A DNA stretch of 64,000 bases from Marinilabiliales bacterium (GTDB lineage: Bacteria; Bacteroidota; Bacteroidia; Bacteroidales; ML635J-15), in NCBI GenBank assembly GCA_002869385.1, contig PKTB01000004.1:62001-126000 (forward strand). Direction: 5' to 3'. The notes beneath the pieces are model-generated. The model was not told where the DNA came from. It worked only from the letters and a program-made list of their open reading frames with translations, and searched no databases. Positions 1-9,717 of this stretch are shown one piece after another. The position numbers and the translations under genes were made by a program. Position 1 is the first letter of the stretch, and the number at the start of each line of letters is the position of its first letter.

Positions 1-1
1 C

Positions 2-190
2 ATTAAAGCTGGTTATTACCTTGATCCTGAATCTTACGGTCAACCTAAAGAAAAAGGTTATAAATATCTTATAACATCAGGGAAACTTGAAACAGAAACT
101 CAAGAGTTAGGTAAAGTTGATAATGCAAAAAGTAATGCAAAAGAACAAAGCACTGTTAAAGAGCTTAAAAAACCTAAAAACATTAAATAA
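2..190 (+). CDS. C-terminal end of an unidentified protein (5' end outside window)
   Basis: An open frame enters from the left edge and stops with TAA at 188-190, giving 62 residues. The visible part is polar and lysine-rich, with an early Tyr/Gly-containing segment (IKAGYYLDPESYGQP) and a low-complexity Lys/Asn/Glu tail. No family can be named from this fragment. A strong intrinsic terminator follows ten bases after the stop, which supports this being the real end of a transcription unit. Confidence 0.6.
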   Translation: MKAGYYLDPESYGQPKEKGYKYLITSGKLETETQELGKVDNAKSNAKEQSTVKELKKPKNIK

Positions 191-199
191 TTTATTTGT

Positions 200-224
200 G
201 GGGAGCTTTTGCTCCCCTTTTTTT
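200..224 (+). terminator. Intrinsic terminator
   Basis: A perfect 7-bp GC-rich stem (GGGGAGC at 200-206 with GCTCCCC at 211-217), a TTTT loop and a seven-T tract follow the upstream gene's stop. Confidence 0.9.
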
Positions 225-279
225 GAACTTTCGTCTAAAAAGATTGTTTTACAATTAAATAAATATCTATTTTTGCAAT

Positions 280-741
280 ATGCAATTATTAAAACACATA
301 TTCGTTGTGTTTACCTCATTATTAACTTTAATGGGTACAAATGGTTTTATTCTTGAAAAATACTTCTGTACAGGATGTCATCAAGAAAGACAAGAGGTGC
401 AGTTTTTTGAGTTTGGAGAGATAAATCATAATCATGAGCATTGTGAAGACTGTCACGATTCTCACCATACTTGTAATTGCCATATAGATGACCACTTAAA
501 TAATTCTGAAATATCATATATCTCATTTGATGTTTTATTTAGTAATAGCGAGAAACCTGAAGTAAATAATACTACACAATTCACGCAGTTAAACAAGTTG
601 TTTAAAAATATTATCCTAAATGTTGATATTGATTTCAATGAATTTGTAAAAAATAAATACTTAATAAAAATCCCCCCTATATTATTTCAAAATATTTCAA
701 GTACAAACTTTTGTGCTACAATATCCTATTTCCGTTTATGA
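280..741 (+). CDS. Small exported Cys/His-rich protein, putative metal-handling
   Basis: The 153-residue product starts with a hydrophobic stretch (residues 4-25) that looks like a signal peptide or membrane anchor. A Cys/His cluster follows: FCTGCH near residue 30, then a run of His with CEDCHDSHHTCNCH around residues 55-70. Such a cluster could bind copper, zinc or a similar metal. The gene lies 45 bases upstream of a TonB-dependent receptor and in the same direction as an HMA-domain protein, so a role in metal sensing or delivery is inferred from context. It resembles the small Cys/His proteins that precede metal-linked TonB receptors in Bacteroidota, but I cannot assign a named family. 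The C-terminal half is polar and Asn/Phe-rich without a motif. Confidence 0.6.
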   Translation: MQLLKHIFVVFTSLLTLMGTNGFILEKYFCTGCHQERQEVQFFEFGEINHNHEHCEDCHDSHHTCNCHIDDHLNNSEISYISFDVLFSNSEKPEVNNTTQFTQLNKLFKNIILNVDIDFNEFVKNKYLIKIPPILFQNISSTNFCATISYFRL

Positions 742-786
742 TAAATTATGTTACAATAATTTATTAATTCATTAAATTTTATAAAA

Positions 787-2997
787 ATGAAAACAGTAAT
801 TAGCATTATTGTTTTTATGCTTGTTGTTATAAATATTTCATTTGCTCAAGTAAAAGGTACTGTATATGAACAGTCAGGTGATATGAAAAAATCACCACTA
901 TTCGGAGTAAATATTTATTGGGAAGGTACAAACCTTGGAACAACAAGTGATAAAAACGGAAATTTTAAAATAAATTCAAGTAATAGTACAAATTATCTGA
1001 TATTTAGCTTTGTTGGTTATCGTACTTACACTATACATGTTGAAGATATTTCAAAGCCTATAGAGATTGTCTTAAAAGATAGTAAAATGCTAGATGAAGT
1101 TACAATTGGAGAACGTAGTCCTGGTACTCATTACAACAGAATGGAAGTAGGAAGTGTCCAAAATATTACCGGAGAAGAGTTATGTAAGGCTGCATGCTGT
1201 AATTTATCGGAAAGCTTTGAAACAAATGCATCTGTAGATGCATCATATAGCGATGCAACAACAGGGGCAAAACAAATCAAGCTTTTAGGATTAGCTGGTA
1301 AATACGTCCAAATGATGACTGAAAACATTCCTAATCTTTATGGAGTATCGCAACCATATGCATTAGGGTACATTCCCGGTCCATGGATGGAGTCTATACA
1401 AGTTTCAAAAGGTACATCAGAAGTTATAAATGGATACGATGCTGTAACAGGACAAATAAATGTTGAATATAAGAAACCTAAGAAGTCGGACATTCTGTTT
1501 TTTAACCAATTAGTAAGTTCTGCCGGAAAAGTTGAGACAAATTTAGATGCGTCAGTAATTGTATCACCAAAGCTTAGCACAAGTATATTTGCTCACACCC
1601 AGTTTGATGTCTTAAGCATAGATGAAAACAATGATGGTTTCTCTGATATGCCATTAATAAATCAATATAATTTCTTTAACAGATGGGATTATTTTGGTAA
1701 AGATTTGACAATTAGATTTGGGGTTAAATATATAGATGAAACAAGAACAAGTGGACAACTTTCAGTGATAAACAGCGAATCACTTATTAATCCATATAAA
1801 ATTAATATCGGGACAAAACGTTTTGAAGCATTTTATAAAATGGGCTATGTCTTCCCTGAAAGAAAATATCAAAGTGTTGCTATGATTGCAAATTATGTAA
1901 ATCATGAACAAAATTCATTCTATGGATTAAATGTTTTTGATGCAAATCAGCAATCTTTATATTATAATTTAATTTGGCAATCTGCTTTCAAAGGAAATCA
2001 TAATCATAAATATAATGCCGGATTTAGTGTAAAGCATGAGGATCTTGATCAAACTTTAAATGATAGTTTAATTTCAGATTTAGAATTTGTCCCCGGTGCA
2101 TTTTTTCAGTATACTGGCAAACCAACTGAGAAGCTTAATATTATTCTGGGTTTAAGAGCAGACCATCATAATTCCTTTGGAATGCTTTACACTCCTAGAA
2201 TAAATGTTAAATATAATTTATCAGGTAATATTATTTTAAGAGCCAGTGCCGGCAAGGGGTATAGAAAAGCAAATGTATTAGCAGAAAACAGTTTCCTTTT
2301 GGCTTCTTCAAGATTATTCATAATTAATTATGATTTAAAATTGGAAGAAGCCTGGAATTACGGATCGAATATTACATTTTATATTCCTATAAAAAATCGA
2401 GATATCACTCTTAATGCTGAATTTTACAGAACTTATTTTGTAAATCAGATTATCGCAGATTTTGAAGATGTAAATAAAGTTCATTTTTACAATTTGGACG
2501 GAAAATCATATTCTAATACATATCAACTCGAAGCAAGCTATGAAATTATAAAAGGCCTTGATGCCACTCTTGCTTTTCGATATAATGATGTGAAACAAAC
2601 AATAGGCGGAAGTTTATTAGAAGCCCCTTTAACAAACAGATATAAGGGTCTGGCAACTTTCTCTTATAAAACTCCTTTAGAAAAATGGCAATTTGATTTT
2701 ACATCACAATTTAATGGTGGTGGGCGAATCCCATCTACTAATGAAAATCCAGTAGAATATAGATTAGATGAAGAATTTCAGGCATATACTGTATTAAATG
2801 CACAAATAACAAAATTCTTTAAACATTGGGAAATATATGCTGGTGTTGAGAATCTTTTAAACTTTACTCAGCAAAACCCTATTATAGCTGCAGAAAATCC
2901 TTATGGCGAATATTTTGATTCCTCATTAATTTGGGGGCCTATTCATGGACGAAAGTACTTTTTAGGGATAAGGTTTGCAATTGAACGAGAAGAATAA
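787..2997 (+). CDS. TonB-dependent outer-membrane receptor, putative metal uptake
   Basis: The 736-residue protein has a signal peptide (residues 1-21, ending FAQ), a carboxypeptidase-regulatory-like beta-sandwich (about 22-105, with the typical DKNGNF turn), a plug domain (about 110-225) and a beta-barrel reaching a C-terminal aromatic region (YFLGIRFAI). The plug contains an unusual CKAACCN segment near residue 137, where three Cys could contact a metal. An HMA-domain protein starts 29 bases after its stop and a Cys/His-rich protein lies just upstream, so the substrate is more likely a metal than a glycan; there is no SusD partner. The frame is intact. Substrate is inferred; family membership is firm. 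Confidence 0.88.
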   Translation: MKTVISIIVFMLVVINISFAQVKGTVYEQSGDMKKSPLFGVNIYWEGTNLGTTSDKNGNFKINSSNSTNYLIFSFVGYRTYTIHVEDISKPIEIVLKDSKMLDEVTIGERSPGTHYNRMEVGSVQNITGEELCKAACCNLSESFETNASVDASYSDATTGAKQIKLLGLAGKYVQMMTENIPNLYGVSQPYALGYIPGPWMESIQVSKGTSEVINGYDAVTGQINVEYKKPKKSDILFFNQLVSSAGKVETNLDASVIVSPKLSTSIFAHTQFDVLSIDENNDGFSDMPLINQYNFFNRWDYFGKDLTIRFGVKYIDETRTSGQLSVINSESLINPYKINIGTKRFEAFYKMGYVFPERKYQSVAMIANYVNHEQNSFYGLNVFDANQQSLYYNLIWQSAFKGNHNHKYNAGFSVKHEDLDQTLNDSLISDLEFVPGAFFQYTGKPTEKLNIILGLRADHHNSFGMLYTPRINVKYNLSGNIILRASAGKGYRKANVLAENSFLLASSRLFIINYDLKLEEAWNYGSNITFYIPIKNRDITLNAEFYRTYFVNQIIADFEDVNKVHFYNLDGKSYSNTYQLEASYEIIKGLDATLAFRYNDVKQTIGGSLLEAPLTNRYKGLATFSYKTPLEKWQFDFTSQFNGGGRIPSTNENPVEYRLDEEFQAYTVLNAQITKFFKHWEIYAGVENLLNFTQQNPIIAAENPYGEYFDSSLIWGPIHGRKYFLGIRFAIEREE

Positions 2998-3026
2998 TTA
3001 AGTAATAACTATTTAAACTAAAAATT

Positions 3027-3413
3027 ATGAAAAAATCAATTTTAATTTTAACAATTTTAATTCTTGCAGGCGTATCAAGTGTGTTTGCACAGCAAGAAAC
3101 GAGTGAGAAACAAGTGAAAAAAGACAGTAAATTTACAGAAGTACAATTTAGCTGTAAAATGGATTGCGACAATTGTGCAAACAAAGTAAAAAAACAACTG
3201 GCATTTACAAGAGGTGTAAAATATGTAGAAACAGATTACGAAAAAGATGTGGTTACTGTAAAATACAGTACTGGTAAAACAGATAATGACAAAATAATCA
3301 AATCTCTGGATGAAATTGGCTATAAAGCAAGTGTTGTAAAACCTTGTTCAAGCAATAAAACCGGATGTGGTCAAAAAACTTCCGGATGTGGTGGATGCAG
3401 TCACAATCACTAG
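3027..3413 (+). CDS. Exported heavy-metal-associated (HMA) domain protein
   Basis: This 128-residue protein has a signal peptide (about residues 1-21, ending VFAQ) and one HMA ferredoxin-like domain (about 38-105). The domain carries the metal-binding motif MDCDNC, the usual MxCxxC arrangement. The tail is Cys/Gly/His-rich (several CG pairs, ending CSHNH) and may add a second metal site. HMA proteins carry Cu(I) or related ions. Being exported and directly downstream of a TonB receptor suggests a periplasmic carrier or sink for the imported metal. The gene probably shares a transcript with the receptor and ends at a bidirectional terminator. Confidence 0.85.
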   Translation: MKKSILILTILILAGVSSVFAQQETSEKQVKKDSKFTEVQFSCKMDCDNCANKVKKQLAFTRGVKYVETDYEKDVVTVKYSTGKTDNDKIIKSLDEIGYKASVVKPCSSNKTGCGQKTSGCGGCSHNH

Positions 3414-3432
3414 AATTATTCATTCTAAATAT

Positions 3433-3462
3433 AAAAGCTGGGCAATTTGTTCAGCTTTTTTT
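3433..3462. terminator. Bidirectional intrinsic terminator
   Basis: AAAAGCTG (3433-3440) pairs with CAGCTTTT (3452-3459), with T runs on both strands. It separates the HMA gene from the convergent AraC-type gene, whose last codons it overlaps. Confidence 0.8.
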
Positions 3463-4620
3463 ATTCATTTTTGTAATAAACTTAATATAGTCTGATGGGG
3501 TTATCCCTGTTTCAGACCTAAATACCCTAAAGAAAGTACTATATGAACTAAATCCTGCATTTGTTGCAATATTCTCCAAATCAAAATCAATATTATTTGC
3601 CACATTTTCGTCAATTGACTTTTTGGCATCTTCTGTTCTATAATGATTTATCAGACCTCTAAAGTTTGTGCTGAAATTAAGCCTTATTGCATCCGAAAGA
3701 TAAGTTCTGTTTGTATGAAAATGATAACACATATCAAAAACAGATATATTTTGATTTTGATATGCTTTTGTTCGCAAAAGGTAATCCTCAATTTCAGCCT
3801 TACTAATTTTAGCCTCAGCCTTAAATTCATCAGATTGAGCAACTTCAGAAACATTATATACCTCTTTTTGTCTAAAGCCATTTAACCCTAAATACCAAAA
3901 AAACAATCCAAAAGTTAAATATGACATACCTATTAATCCATTATGTGCCTCAACCTGATTATTCTCTAAAATATGAATAACAACAAAGAAAATTATCATT
4001 GCTGCGAAAATGTATCCCAAACCCCTTATCCAACGTAGCTCTTTTATTTCATTCTCCGAAAAAAGCTCTTTTACTTTAATATAGTGTTTTCGCATCTTTA
4101 TTATTGTTGCACCAACATATACTAAGGCACTTACAACCATAATAGGCTTGCCAATTGAATATATCGTTTTTCCTAAAATGAAGTGATCTCCAATGATAAC
4201 TTCTTTATCTAATAAATACTTAACAAAATCAACTTCTACATCACCTTCAATGACAAACTTCTGTAATATAGAAAATCCTATAAACATTACTATACCAGGA
4301 ATAAAATGAAGGAAAGATTCTAATTTATGTATAGGTTTTTCAGATGTAAGAGACTTAACATATAAAAACAACAGTGGAAACAAAATAAAAACAACTCCTG
4401 TTTGTATTGGAAACAATATAGCATATGTCTCCAAGAAATTCTCAAACTTAAAAAAAGTCATCATATAAGTAAACGAAGCACTTAACATCAAAATAAATAA
4501 ATACTTCTTTGAGCGCTCCTTAGATATCCCCTCAATAAGAAATGTCACTCCCCAAACAAATGGAAAAATGAACGCAATTATCAGAGATACCGTTTTAAAT
4601 TCATGAATCATAATTCCCAA
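3451..4620 (-). CDS. Membrane-anchored AraC-family transcriptional regulator
   Basis: The 389-residue protein has about seven hydrophobic segments in its first 240 residues, then a polar linker and a C-terminal AraC-type double helix-turn-helix (about 280-385). The last part has the family signature: IATNAGFSSYSTFFRVFRSE followed by GITPSDYI. Membrane-bound AraC proteins of this layout are common in Bacteroidota and are thought to sense a signal at the membrane. It is convergent with the metal-uptake genes, but nothing in the sequence shows that it regulates them. Frame and length look normal. Confidence 0.85.
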   Translation of the reverse strand: MGIMIHEFKTVSLIIAFIFPFVWGVTFLIEGISKERSKKYLFILMLSASFTYMMTFFKFENFLETYAILFPIQTGVVFILFPLLFLYVKSLTSEKPIHKLESFLHFIPGIVMFIGFSILQKFVIEGDVEVDFVKYLLDKEVIIGDHFILGKTIYSIGKPIMVVSALVYVGATIIKMRKHYIKVKELFSENEIKELRWIRGLGYIFAAMIIFFVVIHILENNQVEAHNGLIGMSYLTFGLFFWYLGLNGFRQKEVYNVSEVAQSDEFKAEAKISKAEIEDYLLRTKAYQNQNISVFDMCYHFHTNRTYLSDAIRLNFSTNFRGLINHYRTEDAKKSIDENVANNIDFDLENIATNAGFSSYSTFFRVFRSETGITPSDYIKFITKMNKKS

Positions 4621-4739
4621 ATTTACAATTATTTTTTCTAATTATCACAATTTGTTTTTTTATGTCATTGACTTTCAGACACTTGTCATATTTTGTAAAA
4701 ATGCAAATAAGTTTTTTCTCATCATATCACTATATAAAG

Positions 4740-4747
4740 TAATTTTG
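4740..4747 (+). promoter_or_regulatory. Bacteroidota-type -7 promoter element for the candidate sRNA
   Basis: TAATTTTG fits the TAnnTTTG -7 consensus of the Bacteroidota primary sigma factor. It would start a transcript at about 4753-4755. A -33 TTTG box is not evident; a T run lies at 4712-4717. Confidence 0.45.
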
Positions 4748-4752
4748 ATTAG

Positions 4753-4890
4753 TGATTGATTGAGGAGTTAATCATTTAGGCTTAATGCTTCAATCATGGA
4801 AGAGAAAATCCCTATAATTTCTGCCCCCCTGTCAGAAATTATTTCTAGCAATCGAATAAAAAGTTGCTTTTCCCAAAAGCAACTTTTTTT
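4753..4890 (+). ncRNA. Candidate structured small RNA (three stem-loops)
   Basis: This protein-free stretch can fold into three consecutive hairpins. Hairpin 1 pairs 4757-4771 with 4782-4796 (about 15 bp with one A-G mismatch and one G-U). Hairpin 2 is a perfect 10-bp stem, 4814-4823 with 4833-4842, displaying a C-rich nine-base loop, CCCCCCTGT. Hairpin 3 is a 9-bp terminator stem, 4863-4871 with 4875-4883, followed by seven T. A TAnnTTTG promoter box sits just upstream. This is the layout of a free-standing small RNA with an exposed C-rich loop. No known RNA family was recognised. Hairpin 3 also serves as the polA terminator on the other strand, so part of the structure may exist for that reason alone. 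Confidence 0.5.
4858..4890. terminator. Bidirectional terminator between candidate sRNA and polA
   Basis: A 9-bp stem (4863-4871/4875-4883) with a CCC loop is flanked by A5 on the left and T7 on the right, so it has a U tract in both directions. It lies two bases from the polA stop. Confidence 0.88.
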
Positions 4891-4892
4891 AA

Positions 4893-7703
4893 TTAATGTG
4901 CTTCAAGCCAATTTTCGCCAACACCACTTTCAACTTCTAATGGTACTTTAAGCTTAATAACACTAGTCATTTCCTCACTAACAATGCTTTTTATTTGCTC
5001 AAGCTCATATTGACACACATCGAAGTTCAATTCATCATGAACCTGTAATATCATCTTGGATTTAATTCCTTCTGCAACAAAACGACGATAAACATTTACC
5101 ATCGCTAGCTTAATAATATCAGCCGCAGATCCCTGTATATGAGCATTTATGGCATTTCTTTCTGCAAAGCCTCTCACTACAGCATTTCTGCTATTAATAT
5201 CCGGCAAATACCTTCTACGTCCAAACAGTGTTTCTACATATTCTTTTTCACGGGCAATCTCAATACACTTATCCATAAAGCTTTTTACTCCCGGGAAAGT
5301 TTCAAAATAACTATCAATAAGCTCTTTTGCTTCTTTTCTACTAATATTTAAGCGCTGACTTAATCCAAAAGCTGAAATTACATAAATAATTCCAAAATTT
5401 GCTGTTTTAGCTTTAGACCTCATCTCTCTGGTTACCTCATCCTCTGAAACTTTAAATATTTTTGCAGCCGTAGCAGTATGAATATCCATACTAAACTTAT
5501 TAAAAGCCTCAAGCATGCTTTTATCTTCACTTAAATGCGCCATCAAACGCAATTCAATCTGTGAATAGTCTGCAGATAAAAACACATTATCTCCACTGGC
5601 AATAAAAGACTGTCGTATTTTTCTTCCTCTTTCTTCGCGTATCGGTATATTTTGCAAGTTAGGATTATTGGAACTTAATCGCCCGGTAGAAGTAATAGTT
5701 TGATTAAAACTGGTATGTATTCTTCCTGTATTTTCATTTACCAATCCAGGTAAAACATCAACATAAGTATTAATAAGCTTATTTACAGACCTGAATTCAA
5801 GAATTTCTTTAATAATCGGATGTTTATCAACCAATTTAACCAATTCTTCTTCACCCGTACTATATTGTTTTGTTTTTGTCCGTTTTGGATTTGATATTAC
5901 CTTTAATTTTTCAAATAAAATGACACCCAACTGTTTTGGTGAAGCTATATTGAAATGTTCTCCTGCGTGCTCATATATTCTATTTTCAATCTCTTTTAAT
6001 TCAATTTTTAATTCCTTTGAATAATTAGTTATTGATTCAGAGTCAATCACAACGCCGTTTCTTTCCATAGAAACCAAGACATTCACTAGCGGCATTTCTA
6101 TTTCATAAAACAGATTCTCAAGATTTTTTTCTTTTAGGCCTTGTGCAAAAATACTTTTTAATCTAAATGTAATGTCAGCATCTTCACAGGCATAATCAGA
6201 TACAATATTAACATCAATATCCTTCATGTTTTTTTGATTCTTTCCTTTCGCTCCGATTAGCTCTTCGATAGAAATCATTTTATATGATAAATATTTTGAC
6301 GCCAAGAAATCAAGATTGTGCTTTTGTTACGGTTCAATAAGGTAATGAGCAATCATTGTATCAAATAATTTGCTATTTATTGAAATCCCATAATTAAGCA
6401 GAATAGAAATATCATATTTTAAATTTTGGCCAATTATAAGCTTGTTTTCATCATCAAAAATCTTTGAAAAGTTTTTCAATACACTTATTGTCGACTCTCT
6501 ATCATCAGGCAAAACAAGATAAAAAGCTTCTTTCTCCTTTACTGAAAATGAAATTCCAAGCAGTTCCGATTCCATTGTGTTCAAACCTGTAGTTTCAGTA
6601 TCAAAACATATTTCGTCATGTTTTTCAAGAACTGACAACAAATTCTCAATTTCATAAGGAGTTTCAATCATTTTATATTCAAGATTTTCAGAGTTTTTCT
6701 TAAAACTACCTCTTGAATCCTCAGGAACATTTGCTCCACCACCTCCAAAAAGATCAAATTGCAATTGAGGTTGACTCTCTGATGATTTTTTCTCCGCAGT
6801 TTCAACATTATCATTTTGATGACTTACATTTCCACCAATTATTCTAGCCTTTAATGTATTAAATTCAAGCTCATCAAATATTTCATTCAACTTTTCATAA
6901 TCGGGTTGTTCGCGAACAAGATCTTCAAGTTTTATTTCAACAGGAACGTCTGTTTTAATTGTAACCAGAGTTCTCGACAGGTATAATTGCTCTTTATTGT
7001 TTTCGACGTTTTCTTTTTGTTTTCCAACCAGCTTATTAATATTTTCGTAAATATTATCAATTGTTCCAAACTTTGATATCAGCTTTGCTGCCGTTTTTTC
7101 CCCTACTCCTGGGACACCCGGCACATTATCCGAAGCATCGCCCCATAATGCAATAATGTCTATTACTTTTAACGGACTATCTATACGGAATTTCTCGTTT
7201 ACTTCTTTAATCCCCAGTATCTCAGCAGAATTACCTGAACGAGCAGGCTTATACATAAAAATGTTTTCATCTACCAGCTGTGCATAATCCTTATCCGGAG
7301 TCATCATAAAAACTTCAGACGATTCGTTACCAAACATCTTTGCAAGAGTCCCGATAACATCATCAGCTTCATAACCCATTACTTCGATAACCGGAATATT
7401 GTAAGCATCTAATATTTGTTTAATATATGGTACTGCAAGTTTTATATCCTCAGGAGTTGCATCACGATTTGCTTTATATTCTTTATACATTTCGTGCCTG
7501 AAATTTGGTCCGGGAGGATCAAATGCAACGCCAATATGTGTAGGAAGCTCTTTTTTAAGTATTTCTTCGAGTGTGTTTACAAATCCAAATATTGCAGATG
7601 TATTTAATCCTTTTGAGTTCACTCTGGGGTTTTTAATAAAAGCATAATATGCCCTGAAAATCAGAGCATAAGCATCTAGAAAGAATATTTTGTTTTTCAT
7701 CAA
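4893..7703 (-). CDS. polA: DNA polymerase I, interrupted by one in-frame TAA
   Basis: One frame of 937 codons encodes full-length DNA polymerase I, which fills gaps and removes RNA primers. Domains run 5'-3' exonuclease (about 1-300), 3'-5' exonuclease (about 340-530, with intact FDTETTG) and polymerase (about 540-936, with DYSQIELRLMAHLS and VHDELNFD). An in-frame TAA at 6327-6329 (codon 459) interrupts LIEP-QKHNLDFLA in the proofreading domain; alignment logic suggests Glu (GAA). Two near-invariant polymerase residues are also altered: the Gly of motif B NFGIIYG is Val (codon 5379-5381, residue 775), and the Pro of NAPIQGSAAD is His (codon 5139-5141, residue 855). All three fit a G-to-T change on one strand. 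The reading frame is otherwise kept, so this is unlikely to be an old pseudogene. Confidence 0.9.
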
Positions 7704-7810
7704 ACTAAGTTTTGCTCAAAGTTAAGAATTATTTCATCATTTAAAAACCTCTTAATTTATGTCAGAAGTTCTTTCAATCATCAGATTATTTCGCTAATTT
7801 TCCACTGTAA

Positions 7811-8557
7811 ATGATATCGACAATGAAAACTATTGAAGCAGCAGCAAATTTGATAAAAACCTCTAAAAACTTAAGCTCTTTTACAGGCGCTGGCATTTCT
7901 GTCGAAAGCGGAATTCCAGTTTTTAGAGGAAAAGAAGGTGTTTACTCAAAATACGAACATAAAATACTTGAAATAAATTACTATAAAAACAACACCGAAG
8001 AATCATGGTGTGCAATTCTGGATATTTTTTATGATAAATTTACCTCAGCTAAACCAAATACAGCACATAAAATTTTAGCTCAATGGGAAAAATTGGGAAT
8101 CCTAAAATATATCATTACACAAAACATTGATAACCTTCATCGTGAATCTGGAAGTAAAAACATTGTAGAATATCATGGCAATAAAGAGTTTTTTATCTGT
8201 TTTGAATGCAAGTCCAAATTTTCACATGCAGATATTAAACTAAGCAAAGACCCTCCAAAATGTCCAAAATGTGGGGGATTATTAAAACCTGATTTCGTGT
8301 TTTTTGGTGAACCTATTCCGTCTGATGCAGCTTGTTTATATCATGATATTGCGAAAACAACAGATGTCCATCTAATAATTGGGACAACAGGAGAAGTACA
8401 ACCAGCTTCATATATTCCTGTTTATGCAAAAAAAACAGGAGCTAAAATTATTGAGATTAATACAAAACCATCAAAATTCACTGATAAAATAACAGACGTT
8501 TTCATCGAAATGAAAGCATCGGAAGCATTGACCGGAATTAACGAATTAATCAATTAA
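7811..8557 (+). CDS. cobB: NAD-dependent protein deacylase (sirtuin)
   Basis: The 248-residue protein has the Sir2 hallmarks: GAGISVESGIPVFRG for NAD binding (residues 25-40), TQNIDNLH, the catalytic His in VEYHGN, a zinc site from two Cys pairs (CFEC and CPKCGG), and PDFVFFGEPIP. It removes acyl groups from lysines using NAD in the cytoplasm. An alternative start Met lies four codons in (7823), and both starts are plausible. A 2-hydroxyacid dehydrogenase begins three bases after its stop, so the two probably form an operon. The frame is intact. Confidence 0.9.
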   Translation: MISTMKTIEAAANLIKTSKNLSSFTGAGISVESGIPVFRGKEGVYSKYEHKILEINYYKNNTEESWCAILDIFYDKFTSAKPNTAHKILAQWEKLGILKYIITQNIDNLHRESGSKNIVEYHGNKEFFICFECKSKFSHADIKLSKDPPKCPKCGGLLKPDFVFFGEPIPSDAACLYHDIAKTTDVHLIIGTTGEVQPASYIPVYAKKTGAKIIEINTKPSKFTDKITDVFIEMKASEALTGINELIN

Positions 8558-8560
8558 AAT

Positions 8561-9505
8561 ATGAAAATAATATTCGCAGAACCTCTTGGTGTAGCACCAA
8601 CAGAACTTGAAAAGATTAAAACATATTTTGAAAACAAAGGGCATTCTTTTGTTTATTACTCAGACAGAAAAGAAGGTTCTGAAGAAATCATAAAAAGAGC
8701 AAGTGAGGCAGATATTTTAACAATCAGCAATATTCCATTAGGTAAAGATATAATCTCAAAATGCCAAAATCTCAAATTAATTAATGTTGCTTTTACCAGA
8801 TATGATCATATAGACATTGAGTATTGCAAAAATCAAGGCATATCTGTATGTAATGCTGCAGGATATTCAACTCCTGCAGTTGCAGAACTTAGTTTATCCT
8901 TGGCTATAAATCTTTATCGAAAGATATTAGACATGGATAAAAACACAAGAATTCCAACAGACAGAAAAGGATTGCTTGGTCAGGAATTATTTGGCAAAAC
9001 AGTTGGTATAATTGGGGCTGGGGTAATTGGTCTTGCAACTGCTAAATTATTCCACACATTTGGTTGTAAAATTATAGCCTATAGCCGTACTTTAAAAAAA
9101 ATAGACTGGATCGATTTTGTAAATATTGATAAATTATTACAACAATCAGATATTGTTAGCTTGCACATTACATCAAATGCAGAAACCTCAAATTTTATTG
9201 ATAAGGAAAAGCTGCATGCGATGAAAAAATCTGCAATTTTAATTAATACAGCTAGAGGAGCAATTATTGATAGTTTAGCTCTCTAAAATGCACTGAAAAA
9301 TAATGAAATTGCCGGTGCAGCTATTGATGTTTATGAAAAAGAGCCTCCATTACCAATAGATCATCATCTGCTTGATGCTCCAAACACAATTCTATTACCA
9401 CATATAGCATATGCAACAAAAGAATCTATGCTTCGCAGATTAGAAATTGTTAAATCAAATATAGATAGTTTCTTATCAAACAATCTCAATAATAAAGTAG
9501 TTTAA
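8561..9505 (+). CDS. D-isomer 2-hydroxyacid dehydrogenase, interrupted by one in-frame TAA
   Basis: A 315-codon frame encodes an NAD-dependent 2-hydroxyacid dehydrogenase of the D-lactate/phosphoglycerate/glycerate dehydrogenase superfamily. The Rossmann motif VGIIGAGVIG is near residue 147. The active-site Arg is in NTARGA, the Glu in EKEPP and the His in LLPHIAY. TAA at 9284-9286 (codon 242) falls between DSLAL and NALKNNEIAG, where Glu or a similar residue is expected. The catalytic Glu and His lie after the stop, so a product ending there would be inactive. The substrate cannot be told from sequence. It follows the sirtuin with a three-base gap. Confidence 0.85.
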
Positions 9506-9717
9506 CCAATACACTCGATTTATTTGCACAATAAGGGCTGTAGTACTACAATAGCACTTATACTCCTGAATATCTGACTTTTATGATTTTATGTGTATAT
9601 CAATTTAATGCTAAAGCTTGATAGTTTTATCACATTTGTATATCTAATGAAAGTCTAAAAATTATCCTATAAACAATTCATGGCTTAGATTTGTGTCAAA
9701 ATCTAAAAATTTAAAAA

